Source: Spirochaetales bacterium
GTDB taxonomy: Bacteria; Spirochaetota; Spirochaetia; Treponematales; Treponemataceae
Direction: 5' to 3'
Length of the DNA: 64,000 nucleotides
NCBI GenBank assembly: GCA_003252395.1
Contig: QKEL01000008.1
Location: forward strand, 186,001 to 250,000
The notes under the pieces are model-generated. The model did no database searches and was not told the DNA's origin. It was given only the letters and a program-made list of their open reading frames with translations. How positions within the stretch are numbered: the first letter of the stretch is position 1; every line of letters starts with the position of its first letter. Positions 36,092 through 44,800 of this stretch are shown piece by piece. The translations under genes were made by a program, and so were the position numbers.

Positions 36092-37375
36092 ATGAAAAAA
36101 ACGGTACAGAAAGCATTGGCCATCGCCCTTATCGCGGCCCTGATTCCGGGCGCAGCGTTTGCGGGCGGAACGAAGGACGCTAAGGCGACGAAAGGCGCCA
36201 CGGTCAACATGTTCCAGTTGAAAGTAGAGATTAAGGACGCCTTGGACGGCTACGCCGCCAAGTACACTGCGGCCCATCCCGGCGTAACGGTCTCGGTCGA
36301 GACCCTCGGCGGCGGCGCGGATTACGGCGGAGCGCTGAAGGCGAAGGCCCAGGCCGGGCAGATGCCCGATATCTTCGTGATAGAAGGAAAAGGCGGCTAC
36401 GACATTTGGAAGGACTATATCGCCGACCTGAGCGACCAACCCTGGGTGAAGGATACCGATCTTTCCTTCAAGGTTGACGGCAAGGTATACGGCTTCCCGG
36501 TCGCTATCGAGGGATACGGGCTCGCCTATAACGCCGACATTCTCGCCAAGGCGGGAATCGATCCCGCGACGCTGACCACCCGCGCCGCCTACGAGAAAGC
36601 TTTCGCGACCCTCGAGGCGAAGAAGGCGGAGTTGGGAATCGACGCGCCCGTGGCAATGGCGGCTTCCGTCGCCGGCGGCATGTGGTGGGTCGCCGCCCAG
36701 CATAACCTCGCGGCATACTGGGGCGGCGGACTTAGCTTCACCGATACCTCGGTCATCGACAAAGCCCTTAAGGGACAGCTCGACCTGCCCCGCTTTACCC
36801 AGTACGCGAAGTATCTCCAGCTCCTCTTTAAGTACGCGGACAAGAAGATACTCCTGAACGGCAGTTACGACGACCAGGTCGGCGCCTTCGCCCAGGGAAA
36901 GACCGCCTTCCTGCACCAGGGTAACTGGGTAGACCCGAACCTGAAGCAGCTCGGCGTTACCTTCAAGATTGGCTACGCGCCCCACGCCTTCCTGGACACC
37001 CCGGAAACCGGTCTGTACCTCTTCGCGCCGAGCTGGTACTGCGTGAACGCCAAGAGCCCCAACGCGCAGGCCGCCAAGGACTTCCTGACCGCCATGGCCA
37101 CCACGCCCGAAGGCGCCGACTATATGGTCAACCAGGCGGGCATGATTCCGGCGTTCAAGTCGGTGACCCTGAAGCCCGCCGGACAGCTTAGCCAAGCCCT
37201 GATGGCCGCCAACGCCAAGGGCGGAAACTACGGCGTATTCTTCGGCATGCTCCCCGACGGAGCCGGGCAGAACGTGTTCGGGCCGATCTTCGACCTGTTC
37301 GCGCAGAACCCCGACAACATCGATCAGTTCATCGCGGATATGCAAAAGGCCGTGGCCGGTCTCCCGAAAATGTAA
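36092..37375 (+). CDS. Sugar ABC transporter substrate-binding protein
   Basis: A 427-aa periplasmic binding protein of the MalE/UgpB cluster (SBP_bac_1). It has a type I signal (cut after GAAFA, about residue 24), no lipobox Cys, and the fold's landmarks DIFVIEGKGGYDIWKDY and KVYGFPVAIEGYGLAYNADI. The late AFLHQGNWVDPNL stretch is also typical. GGAGGAGA precedes the ATG at 36092; the frame extends back to 36032 but that would spoil the signal peptide. It is the first gene of the operon and is followed by a hairpin that may raise its level above the permeases. Confidence 0.93.
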   Translation: MKKTVQKALAIALIAALIPGAAFAGGTKDAKATKGATVNMFQLKVEIKDALDGYAAKYTAAHPGVTVSVETLGGGADYGGALKAKAQAGQMPDIFVIEGKGGYDIWKDYIADLSDQPWVKDTDLSFKVDGKVYGFPVAIEGYGLAYNADILAKAGIDPATLTTRAAYEKAFATLEAKKAELGIDAPVAMAASVAGGMWWVAAQHNLAAYWGGGLSFTDTSVIDKALKGQLDLPRFTQYAKYLQLLFKYADKKILLNGSYDDQVGAFAQGKTAFLHQGNWVDPNLKQLGVTFKIGYAPHAFLDTPETGLYLFAPSWYCVNAKSPNAQAAKDFLTAMATTPEGADYMVNQAGMIPAFKSVTLKPAGQLSQALMAANAKGGNYGVFFGMLPDGAGQNVFGPIFDLFAQNPDNIDQFIADMQKAVAGLPKM

Positions 37376-37390
37376 CGAAACGCGCGAGCG

Positions 37391-37423
37391 CGGGGGGCGT
37401 CATCGGGATGCCCCCCTTTTTTT
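37391..37423 (+). terminator. Intra-operon terminator/attenuator after the binding protein gene
   Basis: GGGGGGC (37392-37398) pairs with GCCCCCC, with an 11-nt loop, followed by seven T residues. It lies 16 bp after the binding protein stop and about 100 bp before the first permease gene. Partial termination here is a common way to make more binding protein than permease. Confidence 0.85.
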
Positions 37424-37525
37424 AATAGCGAGCGTCGCGGTTGCCGGGGGCCCAGCCACGGCAACCGCCGCCCGTCTAAACAAAACAGGCCGCGCGTGCG
37501 CGGCGACCAAACAGAGGTGAAAGGC

Positions 37526-38413
37526 ATGAAACAAAGCCGTATCGTCAACGCGCTCTTTATAGCGCCCTGCCTGATCGCGTTCGTCCTCGTGATCATCGTA
37601 CCCTTCTTCTTCGGCCTTTATTATTCCATGACCGATTGGAACGGCGTTCGTGACCAGGTACAATTCGTAGGATTAAGCAATTTCAAGGACCTGTTCACCC
37701 TTCCCGACTTTCTCTATTCCTTCGTGATTACCATCGCCTTCACGCTCATCAACATCGTGCTCGTCAACTTCGTGAGCTTTTCGCTCTCGCTCATCGTCAC
37801 GAGCAAGATCCGCTTCCGCAATTTCTTTCGCGCCGGCTTTTTCATCCCCTATCTGATCGGCGGAATCGTTCTGGGGTACATTTGGCAATTTATATTGAAC
37901 AGCATTCTCGTGGCCATGGGAACCAAATACGGTCTGGCCTTCCTACAGGTTTCCTACCTGAGCAGGCCCGAAACGGTCATTTGGGCCATGTCGGCGGTCA
38001 ATACCTGGCAGTATTCCGGCTATATCATGCTCATATACGTGGCGGCCATTCAGGGCATACCCGCCTCGCTGATGGAGGCGGCCGAGATCGACGGCGCGCG
38101 GTTCGTTTCCCGGGTATACCATATTCTCATGCCGATGATGGCCAACGCCTTCACCATATCGCTCTTTCTCACCCTTACCACCTCGTTCAAGCAATTCGAC
38201 ATGAACTTCACCCTCACCAACGGCGGCCCCGCCACCCGTTTCCTGGATACGCCGGTAAAGGCGAGCCAGCTTTTGGCGATGAACATCTTCAACACCGCCA
38301 CGGCCAACCGGATGGCGGAAGCGCAGGCCAAGGCGGTTATCCTCTTCGTGGTGCTGGTCGTGGTCTCCCTTATACAGGTATCCATGAGCAAGAAGAAGGA
38401 GATTGAGCTATGA
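37526..38413 (+). CDS. Sugar ABC transporter permease (MalF/UgpA type)
   Basis: A 295-aa inner-membrane permease with six hydrophobic helices and the EAA loop ASLMEAAEIDGARFVSRVYH (about 190-209) that docks the ATPase. I chose the ATG at 37526, preceded by AGAGGTGA. It overlaps the second permease gene by 4 bp (ATGA). Together with the adjacent binding protein and second permease it forms a CUT1-type sugar importer. No ATPase gene lies in the window, so a shared MsmK-like ATPase is likely. Confidence 0.94.
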   Translation: MKQSRIVNALFIAPCLIAFVLVIIVPFFFGLYYSMTDWNGVRDQVQFVGLSNFKDLFTLPDFLYSFVITIAFTLINIVLVNFVSFSLSLIVTSKIRFRNFFRAGFFIPYLIGGIVLGYIWQFILNSILVAMGTKYGLAFLQVSYLSRPETVIWAMSAVNTWQYSGYIMLIYVAAIQGIPASLMEAAEIDGARFVSRVYHILMPMMANAFTISLFLTLTTSFKQFDMNFTLTNGGPATRFLDTPVKASQLLAMNIFNTATANRMAEAQAKAVILFVVLVVVSLIQVSMSKKKEIEL

Positions 38414-39273
38414 GTCACTCCCCGCGAAAAATATGGCAGGCCCTCCTCGAGGCATTCACCGTACTCCTTTTCGTCTTATTCATGTTTCCCTTCGGCATGG
38501 TGGTTCTCAATTCCGCGAAAACCTCCAAGGAAATCATCTTTAACGCCATTGCCCTACCGAGCGATTGGGGGCAGCTTTTCGTGAACATCGGCCTGATTTT
38601 CAGCAATCCGACCGTGCATTACGTGAACGCCTTCGCGGACAGCGCGGTTATCACGGTCCTGTCCCTGGCGGTAATCGTGCTCTTTTCCTCCATGGCCGCA
38701 TGGGTACTGGAACGCAACAAAACCGCGTGGTCCACGGTGATTTTCATGGCCTTCGTTGCGGCCATGGTTATCCCCTTTCAGGTGCTCATGTATCCCCTGG
38801 TGCGGTGGATGCGTATCCTAGGCCAATTCCTTCACGTACGGCTGCTTTCGTCGATTCCGGGCATCGTTTTCGCCTACCTCGGCTTCGGTAGCCCCCTGTC
38901 GATCTTCGTTTTTCACGGCTTCATAAAGAACATTCCCTACGAGCTGGAGGAGTCCGCCACGATCGACGGCGCTTCCCGGGCGAAAACCTTCTTTCAGATC
39001 GTCTTCCCCCTTTTGCAGCCAATTATCGTTACGGTGCTCATACTCAACGGCATCTGGATTTGGAACGACTATCTGCTCCCCCTCCTGATGCTGGGAACCA
39101 ACGGCGCCGTACAGACCATTCCGATAGCCGTTACCGCCTTCGCGGGCGCCTACCTGAAACAATGGGACCTGATCCTCACGTCCACGCTCCTGGCCATGCT
39201 GCCCGTCATCGTACTGTACCTCTTCGCCCAGCGATACATTATCAAGGGCATGGTAGAGGGTTCAATAAAATAA
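38410..39273 (+). CDS. Sugar ABC transporter permease (MalG/UgpE type)
   Basis: A 287-aa second permease with six hydrophobic helices and the EAA loop PYELEESATIDGASRAKTFF (about 176-195). The conserved late GIWIWNDYLLPLLML segment is typical of MalG-type subunits. The start is set by the 4-bp overlap with the first permease. A GH4 glycosidase follows 16 bp downstream, so imported sugar is probably split by that enzyme. Confidence 0.94.
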   Translation: MSHSPRKIWQALLEAFTVLLFVLFMFPFGMVVLNSAKTSKEIIFNAIALPSDWGQLFVNIGLIFSNPTVHYVNAFADSAVITVLSLAVIVLFSSMAAWVLERNKTAWSTVIFMAFVAAMVIPFQVLMYPLVRWMRILGQFLHVRLLSSIPGIVFAYLGFGSPLSIFVFHGFIKNIPYELEESATIDGASRAKTFFQIVFPLLQPIIVTVLILNGIWIWNDYLLPLLMLGTNGAVQTIPIAVTAFAGAYLKQWDLILTSTLLAMLPVIVLYLFAQRYIIKGMVEGSIK

Positions 39274-39289
39274 CCGGAGAAAGAGTAAC

Positions 39290-40645
39290 ATGAAAATCGT
39301 ATTGGTGGGCGCCGGCAGCGCCCAATTCGGCTGCGGAATCCTGGGTGATATCTTCAACGGCAAACGGCTGGCAGGAAGCGAAATTACCCTTCACGACATC
39401 AATCCCCATACCCTGGAGAAGGTGCGGGAAACCGCGGCGGCCTTCATTACCGCCCAGGGGCTCGACTTCACGGTGAACGCCACGACGGACAGGAAAGCCG
39501 CGTTCAAGGGCGCGTCGTTTATCATTTCTTCCATTGAAGTCGGCAACCGTTTCGAGCTGTGGGACGAGGACTGGAAAATACCCCTGCAATACGGGGCAAA
39601 ACAGGTATACGGCGAGAACGGGGGGCCCGGCGGCGTGTTCCATTCCCTCAGGATCATTCCCCCCATCCTGGAGATCGTGGCCGACGCCATGGCGATCTGC
39701 CCCGACGCGTACATCTTCAATTTCTCGAACCCCATGACGGCCATCGTCACCACGGTAAAGCGCGCCTTTCCGCAGGCGCGGTTCATCGGCATTTGCCACG
39801 AGATCGGCTGGCTCACCCGCTGGCTGCCGCCGATCCTCGGGATGGACCCCCGTGAGTACCGCTTCCGCGCCGCCGGGCTCAACCATTTCAGTTGCCTGCT
39901 CGAAATCAAGGAAAAAAAGACGGGCAAGGACCTCTATCCCGAGGTGCGCCGCAAGGCGCCGGCCTTTTTCGAGCGCGAACCGGGGTACAGCGACATGCTC
40001 GACGTCTATCGCGCCACGGGCAAGCTCGAGGAGGCGGAGCGATTCGAAAAGGGAGGAAACGGCGGGAAAAGCGCCTATGAATGGGCCGACCGCAAGATTA
40101 TCAAGTTCATGCTCGAAAATTACGGGCTCCTCCCCATTACCACCGATAGCCATTTCGGCGAATACCTCGGCTGGGCCTGGGACGTGGCCGATCACCGGGG
40201 CATTCTCGATTTTTACGACCTGTACCGGATCATGCTGGGCCAAAACGCCCGCTACGAGATCAAGCTGCAAACGGCGGAGCGGGTAGTTCCCATTATCGAG
40301 GGAATTCTCGGCGACGAGGGCTTCGAGGAGGGGGCGGTGAACGTGCTCAACGACGGATTGATTCCCGACCTGCCCCCGTGGATAGCCGTGGAGGTTCCCG
40401 CCCTGATCGACGCGAACGGCGTGACCGGGATTCCCGTCAAGGACGTGCCGAAGGGGTATTTGGCCCTCCTCCGCTCCTATTGCGGGGTGTACGACTTGAC
40501 TGCCGAGGCGATTCTGGGTAAGAAAAAAGACCTCGTCATTCAGGCTATCCTGGCGAACCCGGTCATGCACCGGGCAACATCGGTCGCGCCCATGGTTGAC
40601 CGGATGATAGCCCGACAGGAAAAATGGCTGGGGTATCTTACGTAA
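39290..40645 (+). CDS. GH4 alpha-glucosidase-like glycosidase (NAD and metal dependent)
   Basis: A 451-aa family 4 glycosidase, which works by NAD-dependent oxidation at C3, elimination and re-addition, with Mn as cofactor. The N-terminal Rossmann loop is VGAGSAQFG (6-14). NFSNPM (144-149) and Cys169-His170 in CHEI plus His199 in AGLNH supply metal and substrate contacts. From what is known of GH4, the CHE(V) form goes with unphosphorylated alpha-glucosides, while CHS goes with alpha-galactosidases and CN/CD forms with phospho-sugars; this points to an alpha-glucosidase. It lies between the permeases and the LacI regulator and has no signal peptide. Confidence 0.85.
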   Translation: MKIVLVGAGSAQFGCGILGDIFNGKRLAGSEITLHDINPHTLEKVRETAAAFITAQGLDFTVNATTDRKAAFKGASFIISSIEVGNRFELWDEDWKIPLQYGAKQVYGENGGPGGVFHSLRIIPPILEIVADAMAICPDAYIFNFSNPMTAIVTTVKRAFPQARFIGICHEIGWLTRWLPPILGMDPREYRFRAAGLNHFSCLLEIKEKKTGKDLYPEVRRKAPAFFEREPGYSDMLDVYRATGKLEEAERFEKGGNGGKSAYEWADRKIIKFMLENYGLLPITTDSHFGEYLGWAWDVADHRGILDFYDLYRIMLGQNARYEIKLQTAERVVPIIEGILGDEGFEEGAVNVLNDGLIPDLPPWIAVEVPALIDANGVTGIPVKDVPKGYLALLRSYCGVYDLTAEAILGKKKDLVIQAILANPVMHRATSVAPMVDRMIARQEKWLGYLT

Positions 40646-40670
40646 GCGCGAGGGGGAGGACGACCGGAGC

Positions 40671-41696
40671 ATGGCAACCATCAAGCAAATCGCGGAAAAG
40701 GCGGGCGTGAGCCCGACGACGGTCGCCAACGTGATCCACGGGAGAACCGCCAAGGTTTCGCCGTCCACCCTCGAACGGGTACGCTCCTTCCTCGCCAGCG
40801 AAAAGTACGCGCCCAATATGGGAGCCATCATGCTCGCCCGAAGCAGTTCCCGCATCATCGGGGTGGTGATTTTCCGTGAGCCCCGGAGAAACGAGACCGT
40901 CCTCGAAGACCCCTTCTCGTCCATGATCATCGGCGCCATAGAACGGGAGATCCGTGAAGCCGGCTATTACATGATGCTCCATACCACCGATCACGAGGAA
41001 GATATTCTGAGACTGGTCGCGAAATGGAAGCTGGCGGGCTTGATACTCATCTGGGTTACCGGGGAAATGGCGGGAATTTTGCAGCGAAGCCTCGAGACCC
41101 CCGTGGTGTTCATAGACTGCATCTTCGACGACGACGGCCAGGAATACCACAACGTGGCCCTGGACGACGAGCAGGGCGGTTACGAGCTGACGAAATACCT
41201 GCTTTCCATGGGACACCGGCGCATAGCCTATTTCGCCGATTCGGGAACCTGGCCGGGCACGGCCACCATGCGGTTCGAGGGGGCCAAGCGGGCCTATGCC
41301 GAGCTCGCCCTCTCCCTACCCGACGATAGGTTCAAGATTCTCTCCAAGGATTACGACGAGCGGCAAAAAACCTACGGGCAGCTTACCGTATCTGACCCGC
41401 CCTATACGGCCCTCGCCTTCTTCTCCGATTATTACGCCGCCGAGGCGGTGATCTATTGCCAGGAACGCGGGATCGAGGTGCCCGGCCGCGTTTCCGTCAC
41501 CGGTTTCGACGACAACCTCTTCGCGCGCTTGGTCCGGCCCCGGCTTACGACGGTTTACCAGGACGCCTTCCTCCGGGGACACCAGGCGGTCACCATGCTC
41601 CTCGCCCTCATGCGGGGCGAGACGCTCGAAACCCCCAGCGTTCGCTCCCCGGTAAGCCTGAAAATCCGCGAATCGGTGGGGCGGGTACCGGAATAA
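40671..41696 (+). CDS. LacI/GalR family transcriptional regulator
   Basis: A 341-aa regulator. The N-terminal LacI helix-turn-helix (IKQIAEKAGVSPTTVANVIH, residues 4-23) is followed by a hinge and a periplasmic-binding-protein-like sugar sensor (from about 60; NVALDDEQGGYELTKYLLSM and VTGFDDNLFARL are typical). It is the last gene of the sugar operon, 25 bp after the GH4 gene. The two AACCGGTT sites in front of the operon are its probable operators. The effector is probably the imported sugar or its product. Confidence 0.94.
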   Translation: MATIKQIAEKAGVSPTTVANVIHGRTAKVSPSTLERVRSFLASEKYAPNMGAIMLARSSSRIIGVVIFREPRRNETVLEDPFSSMIIGAIEREIREAGYYMMLHTTDHEEDILRLVAKWKLAGLILIWVTGEMAGILQRSLETPVVFIDCIFDDDGQEYHNVALDDEQGGYELTKYLLSMGHRRIAYFADSGTWPGTATMRFEGAKRAYAELALSLPDDRFKILSKDYDERQKTYGQLTVSDPPYTALAFFSDYYAAEAVIYCQERGIEVPGRVSVTGFDDNLFARLVRPRLTTVYQDAFLRGHQAVTMLLALMRGETLETPSVRSPVSLKIRESVGRVPE

Positions 41697-41763
41697 GGCC
41701 GACTGCGCCGGGGGACCGGCGCGTCCATTCATTCCGCAGTACCGTACGCTCCCCCCTTTCTAC

Positions 41764-41802
41764 AAAAAAGGCCCGAAGACGGATACGTTCCGCCTTCGGG
41801 CC
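41764..41802 (-). terminator. Terminator of the activase gene
   Basis: GGCCCGAAG (41770-41778) pairs with CTTCGGGCC (41794-41802), with an extra GGA/TCC pair inside. Read on the minus strand, a run of six T residues follows the stem. It lies 36 bp after the stop of the minus-strand activase gene, and may also block transcription coming from the LacI gene. Confidence 0.85.
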
Positions 41803-41838
41803 TCGTGCTTTACGCGGGCTTACCGCCGGGATCTACCC

Positions 41839-44800
41839 TTAATGCACCGCCAGCGGGGCGCCATCAGGGGAAATTCCCGCGATTGAGGCATCCAGCGCGC
41901 GGCCTTCGGGGGTCTTGGTCTCGTCGGGGTGCGACCCATGGGGCGCGTTGGCCAGGAGAAGCTTCAGCCGGTTCAACTGGTTAACCTCGCTTGCGCCCGG
42001 ATCGTAGTCGATGGCGGCGATATTCGAGCCCGGGTACCGCCGGCGCAGCTCCTTGATCATGCCCTTGCCCGTAACGTGGTTCGGCAGGCAGGCGAAGGGC
42101 TGCACGCAGGCGATGCTCGGCACGCCGGTGTGGATCAATTCAACCATCTCGGCGGTGAGGAACCAGCCCTCGCCGGTCATATTCCCCAGCTGAACGATTC
42201 CGTCTACCCCGTCCTGCAGTTTGTAGATCGATTCGGGGGCCGTGAAGCGGCGGCTTTCCGAAAGGGACTTCTTGATCTGCGCGCGGTACCGTTCCAGGAA
42301 CCATACGAACAGGTGCGCGTTCCGCTCGGTCTTCTTCGGGAAGGCGAGCTTCCGGTGCCGGTAGACCCCGTTGATGAAGGAATAAAAGAGGAAGTCGGCC
42401 AGGTCGGGTACGACGCACTCGGCGCCCTCGCGCTCGATGGTGGTGAAAATGTCGTTATTGGCCGTGGGGTGGAATTTCACGAGAATCTCGCCCACCACGC
42501 CCACGCGCGGCTTGCGCACGTTCCGCAGGGGAAGGGCGTCGAAATCGCCGACGATGTCCTTCACGAGGCGGTTGTAGCCGCGGATCGATAGCGACTTGAT
42601 CTGGGTAACGCACCGGGCGTTGTACTTCTCGTAAAGCTCGTTCGCCGAGCCGGGCACGGCCTCGTAGGGTCGCGTCCGGTACAGCACCCGCATGAGCAGG
42701 TCGCCGAGCATTACCGCCATCATGGCGCGGTGAAGGGCCGCGGGCGTGATCACGAAGCCCGGGTTTTTTTCCAGGGACTGCGCGGAAAGCGAGATGACCG
42801 GTATATGGCTCCAGCCGATGTCCGAAAGGGCCCGGCGGATGAATCCGATATAGTTCGTCGCCCGGCAGCCGCCGCCGGTCTGGGTGATGAGGAGGGCAAC
42901 CTTGTCCAGGTCGTACTGGCCGCTTTTCAGGGCGGAGATCATTTGGCCCGCCACGATGATCGAGGGATAGCAGGCGTCGTTATTGACGTATTGCAATCCG
43001 TAGTCCACCGCCTTTTTGTCCACGTCGGGGAGGATCACGAAGTTGAAGCCCGAATACTCGAAGGCGTGCTGCAGGATCCTGAAGTGGATGGGGGACATTT
43101 GGGGCGCGAGGATGGTAAACCGCTTGGCCTTCATTTCCTTGGTGAAAATGGCCCGGTGATGGGATGCGGTCTTGATCTTCGTCTGGTTTTCGTTGCGTTC
43201 CCGCTCCTTGATGGCGGCGATGAGGCTCCGCATGCGGATGCGCACGGCTCCCAGGTTCGAGCCCTCGTCGATCTTCACGAGGGTATACATCTTTCCCCGC
43301 GCTTCCAGGATTTCCTGCACCTGATCGGAGGTGACCGCGTCGAGCCCGCAGCCGAAGCTGGTGAGCTGCACGAGTTCCAGGTCCTTCCGCGACGAAACGA
43401 ACTGGGCGGCGCGGTAGAGTCGGTTATGGTAGGTCCACTGGTCCACGATGCGCAAGGGACGCTCCACCTCGCCCAAATGGGCCACCGAATCCTCGGTAAG
43501 CACCGCGAGGCCCAGGCCGGTAAGCAGTTCGGGAATGCCGTGGTGGATTTCCGGATCGACGTGGTAGGGCCTTCCGGCGAGCACGACGCCCTTTAAGCCG
43601 CGATCCGCGATTTCCTGGAGGGTTTTTTCGCCCATCTCCGCGGTTTCCGCGCGGAACGAATCCTGTTCCACCCACGCGGTCCGCACGGCCGCGCGAATTT
43701 CCTCGGGCGTTACGCCGAACGGCTCGCCCAGCTCCTCATGCAGCCGCTGGCTCAGCCGATGCTCGTCGTCCAGGGGGAGGAAGGGGTCCATATAGCGCAC
43801 GGAGGAATCCTGGCGCAGGGCGTCCACGTTATTCTTGAGCACCTCGGGATAGCTCGTGACGATGGGGCAGTTGTAATGGTTGCCCGCGCCGGCGTCTTCC
43901 ACCCGCTCGTATGGCGCGCAGGGGTAGAAGATAAACTTCACGCCCGCCTTCAGCAGGGATTCCACGTGACCGTGGGCGATTTTGCCCGGGTAGCACACGG
44001 ATTCCGAGGGAATCGTTTCCAGGCCGGCCTCGTATACGTCGCGGCTCGAACGGGGGGAAACGCGCACGCGAAAGCCCAACTCCGTGAAAAAGGTAAACCA
44101 AAACGGGTAATTCTCGTACATGTTGAGCACCCGCGGGATTCCCACGTCGCCCCGGGGAGCCTTATCGGCCGCCAGCGGCTTGTAGCGGAACAGCCGCCGG
44201 TACTTCCAGTCGAAGAGGTTCGGTACGGGGATCTTTTCAGGCTTCGCGCCCCCGCCGATTTCGGCCTTCCGGTCGGTTGCCCCGCCGGCGGCCTTGTCGT
44301 CCAGGTCGATTTCAAGGCCCCGCTCGCACCGGTTGCCCGTGATAAAGCGCCGGGGAGGGGCGACCATCTGCTCAACGGGACCGGAGGTTACCACGCCCGC
44401 GGTGAAGGTATTAATGGTCAGGAGGCAGTTGTTCGAGCACTTGCCGCAGCGGCGGCTTTCAAGCTGGACCGCGAAGCGCTCGAGCTGTTCGGGCGTGGCA
44501 AGCCCGGTCCGGGCGTCGGAGGGACAGCCCGCGTCTTCCCACTGGTCCCGGGCGATGAGGGCCGCGCCGTACGCGCCCATCAGGCCCGCCACGTCGGGCC
44601 GAAACACGTTGCGGCCGGAGATTTTCTCGAAGGCCCGGAGCACCGCGTCGTTATTGAACGTTCCGCCCTGCACCACCACCTTCTCGCCGATCGCCGAGGC
44701 GTCGCGGAGCTTGATGACCTTGTAGAGGGCGTTCTTGATGACCGAATAGGAAAGGCCCGCGGAGATATCCCCCACGGAAGCGCCTTCCTTTTGGGCCTGC

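Noticed and set aside
36035-37345. 436-aa open frame antisense to the sugar-binding protein gene
   Set aside because: Shadow of a well-supported gene; composition is that of a reverse-complement frame.
39242-40939. 565-aa open frame antisense to the GH4 gene
   Set aside because: Shadow of the GH4 gene and of the start of the LacI gene, without domain signatures.
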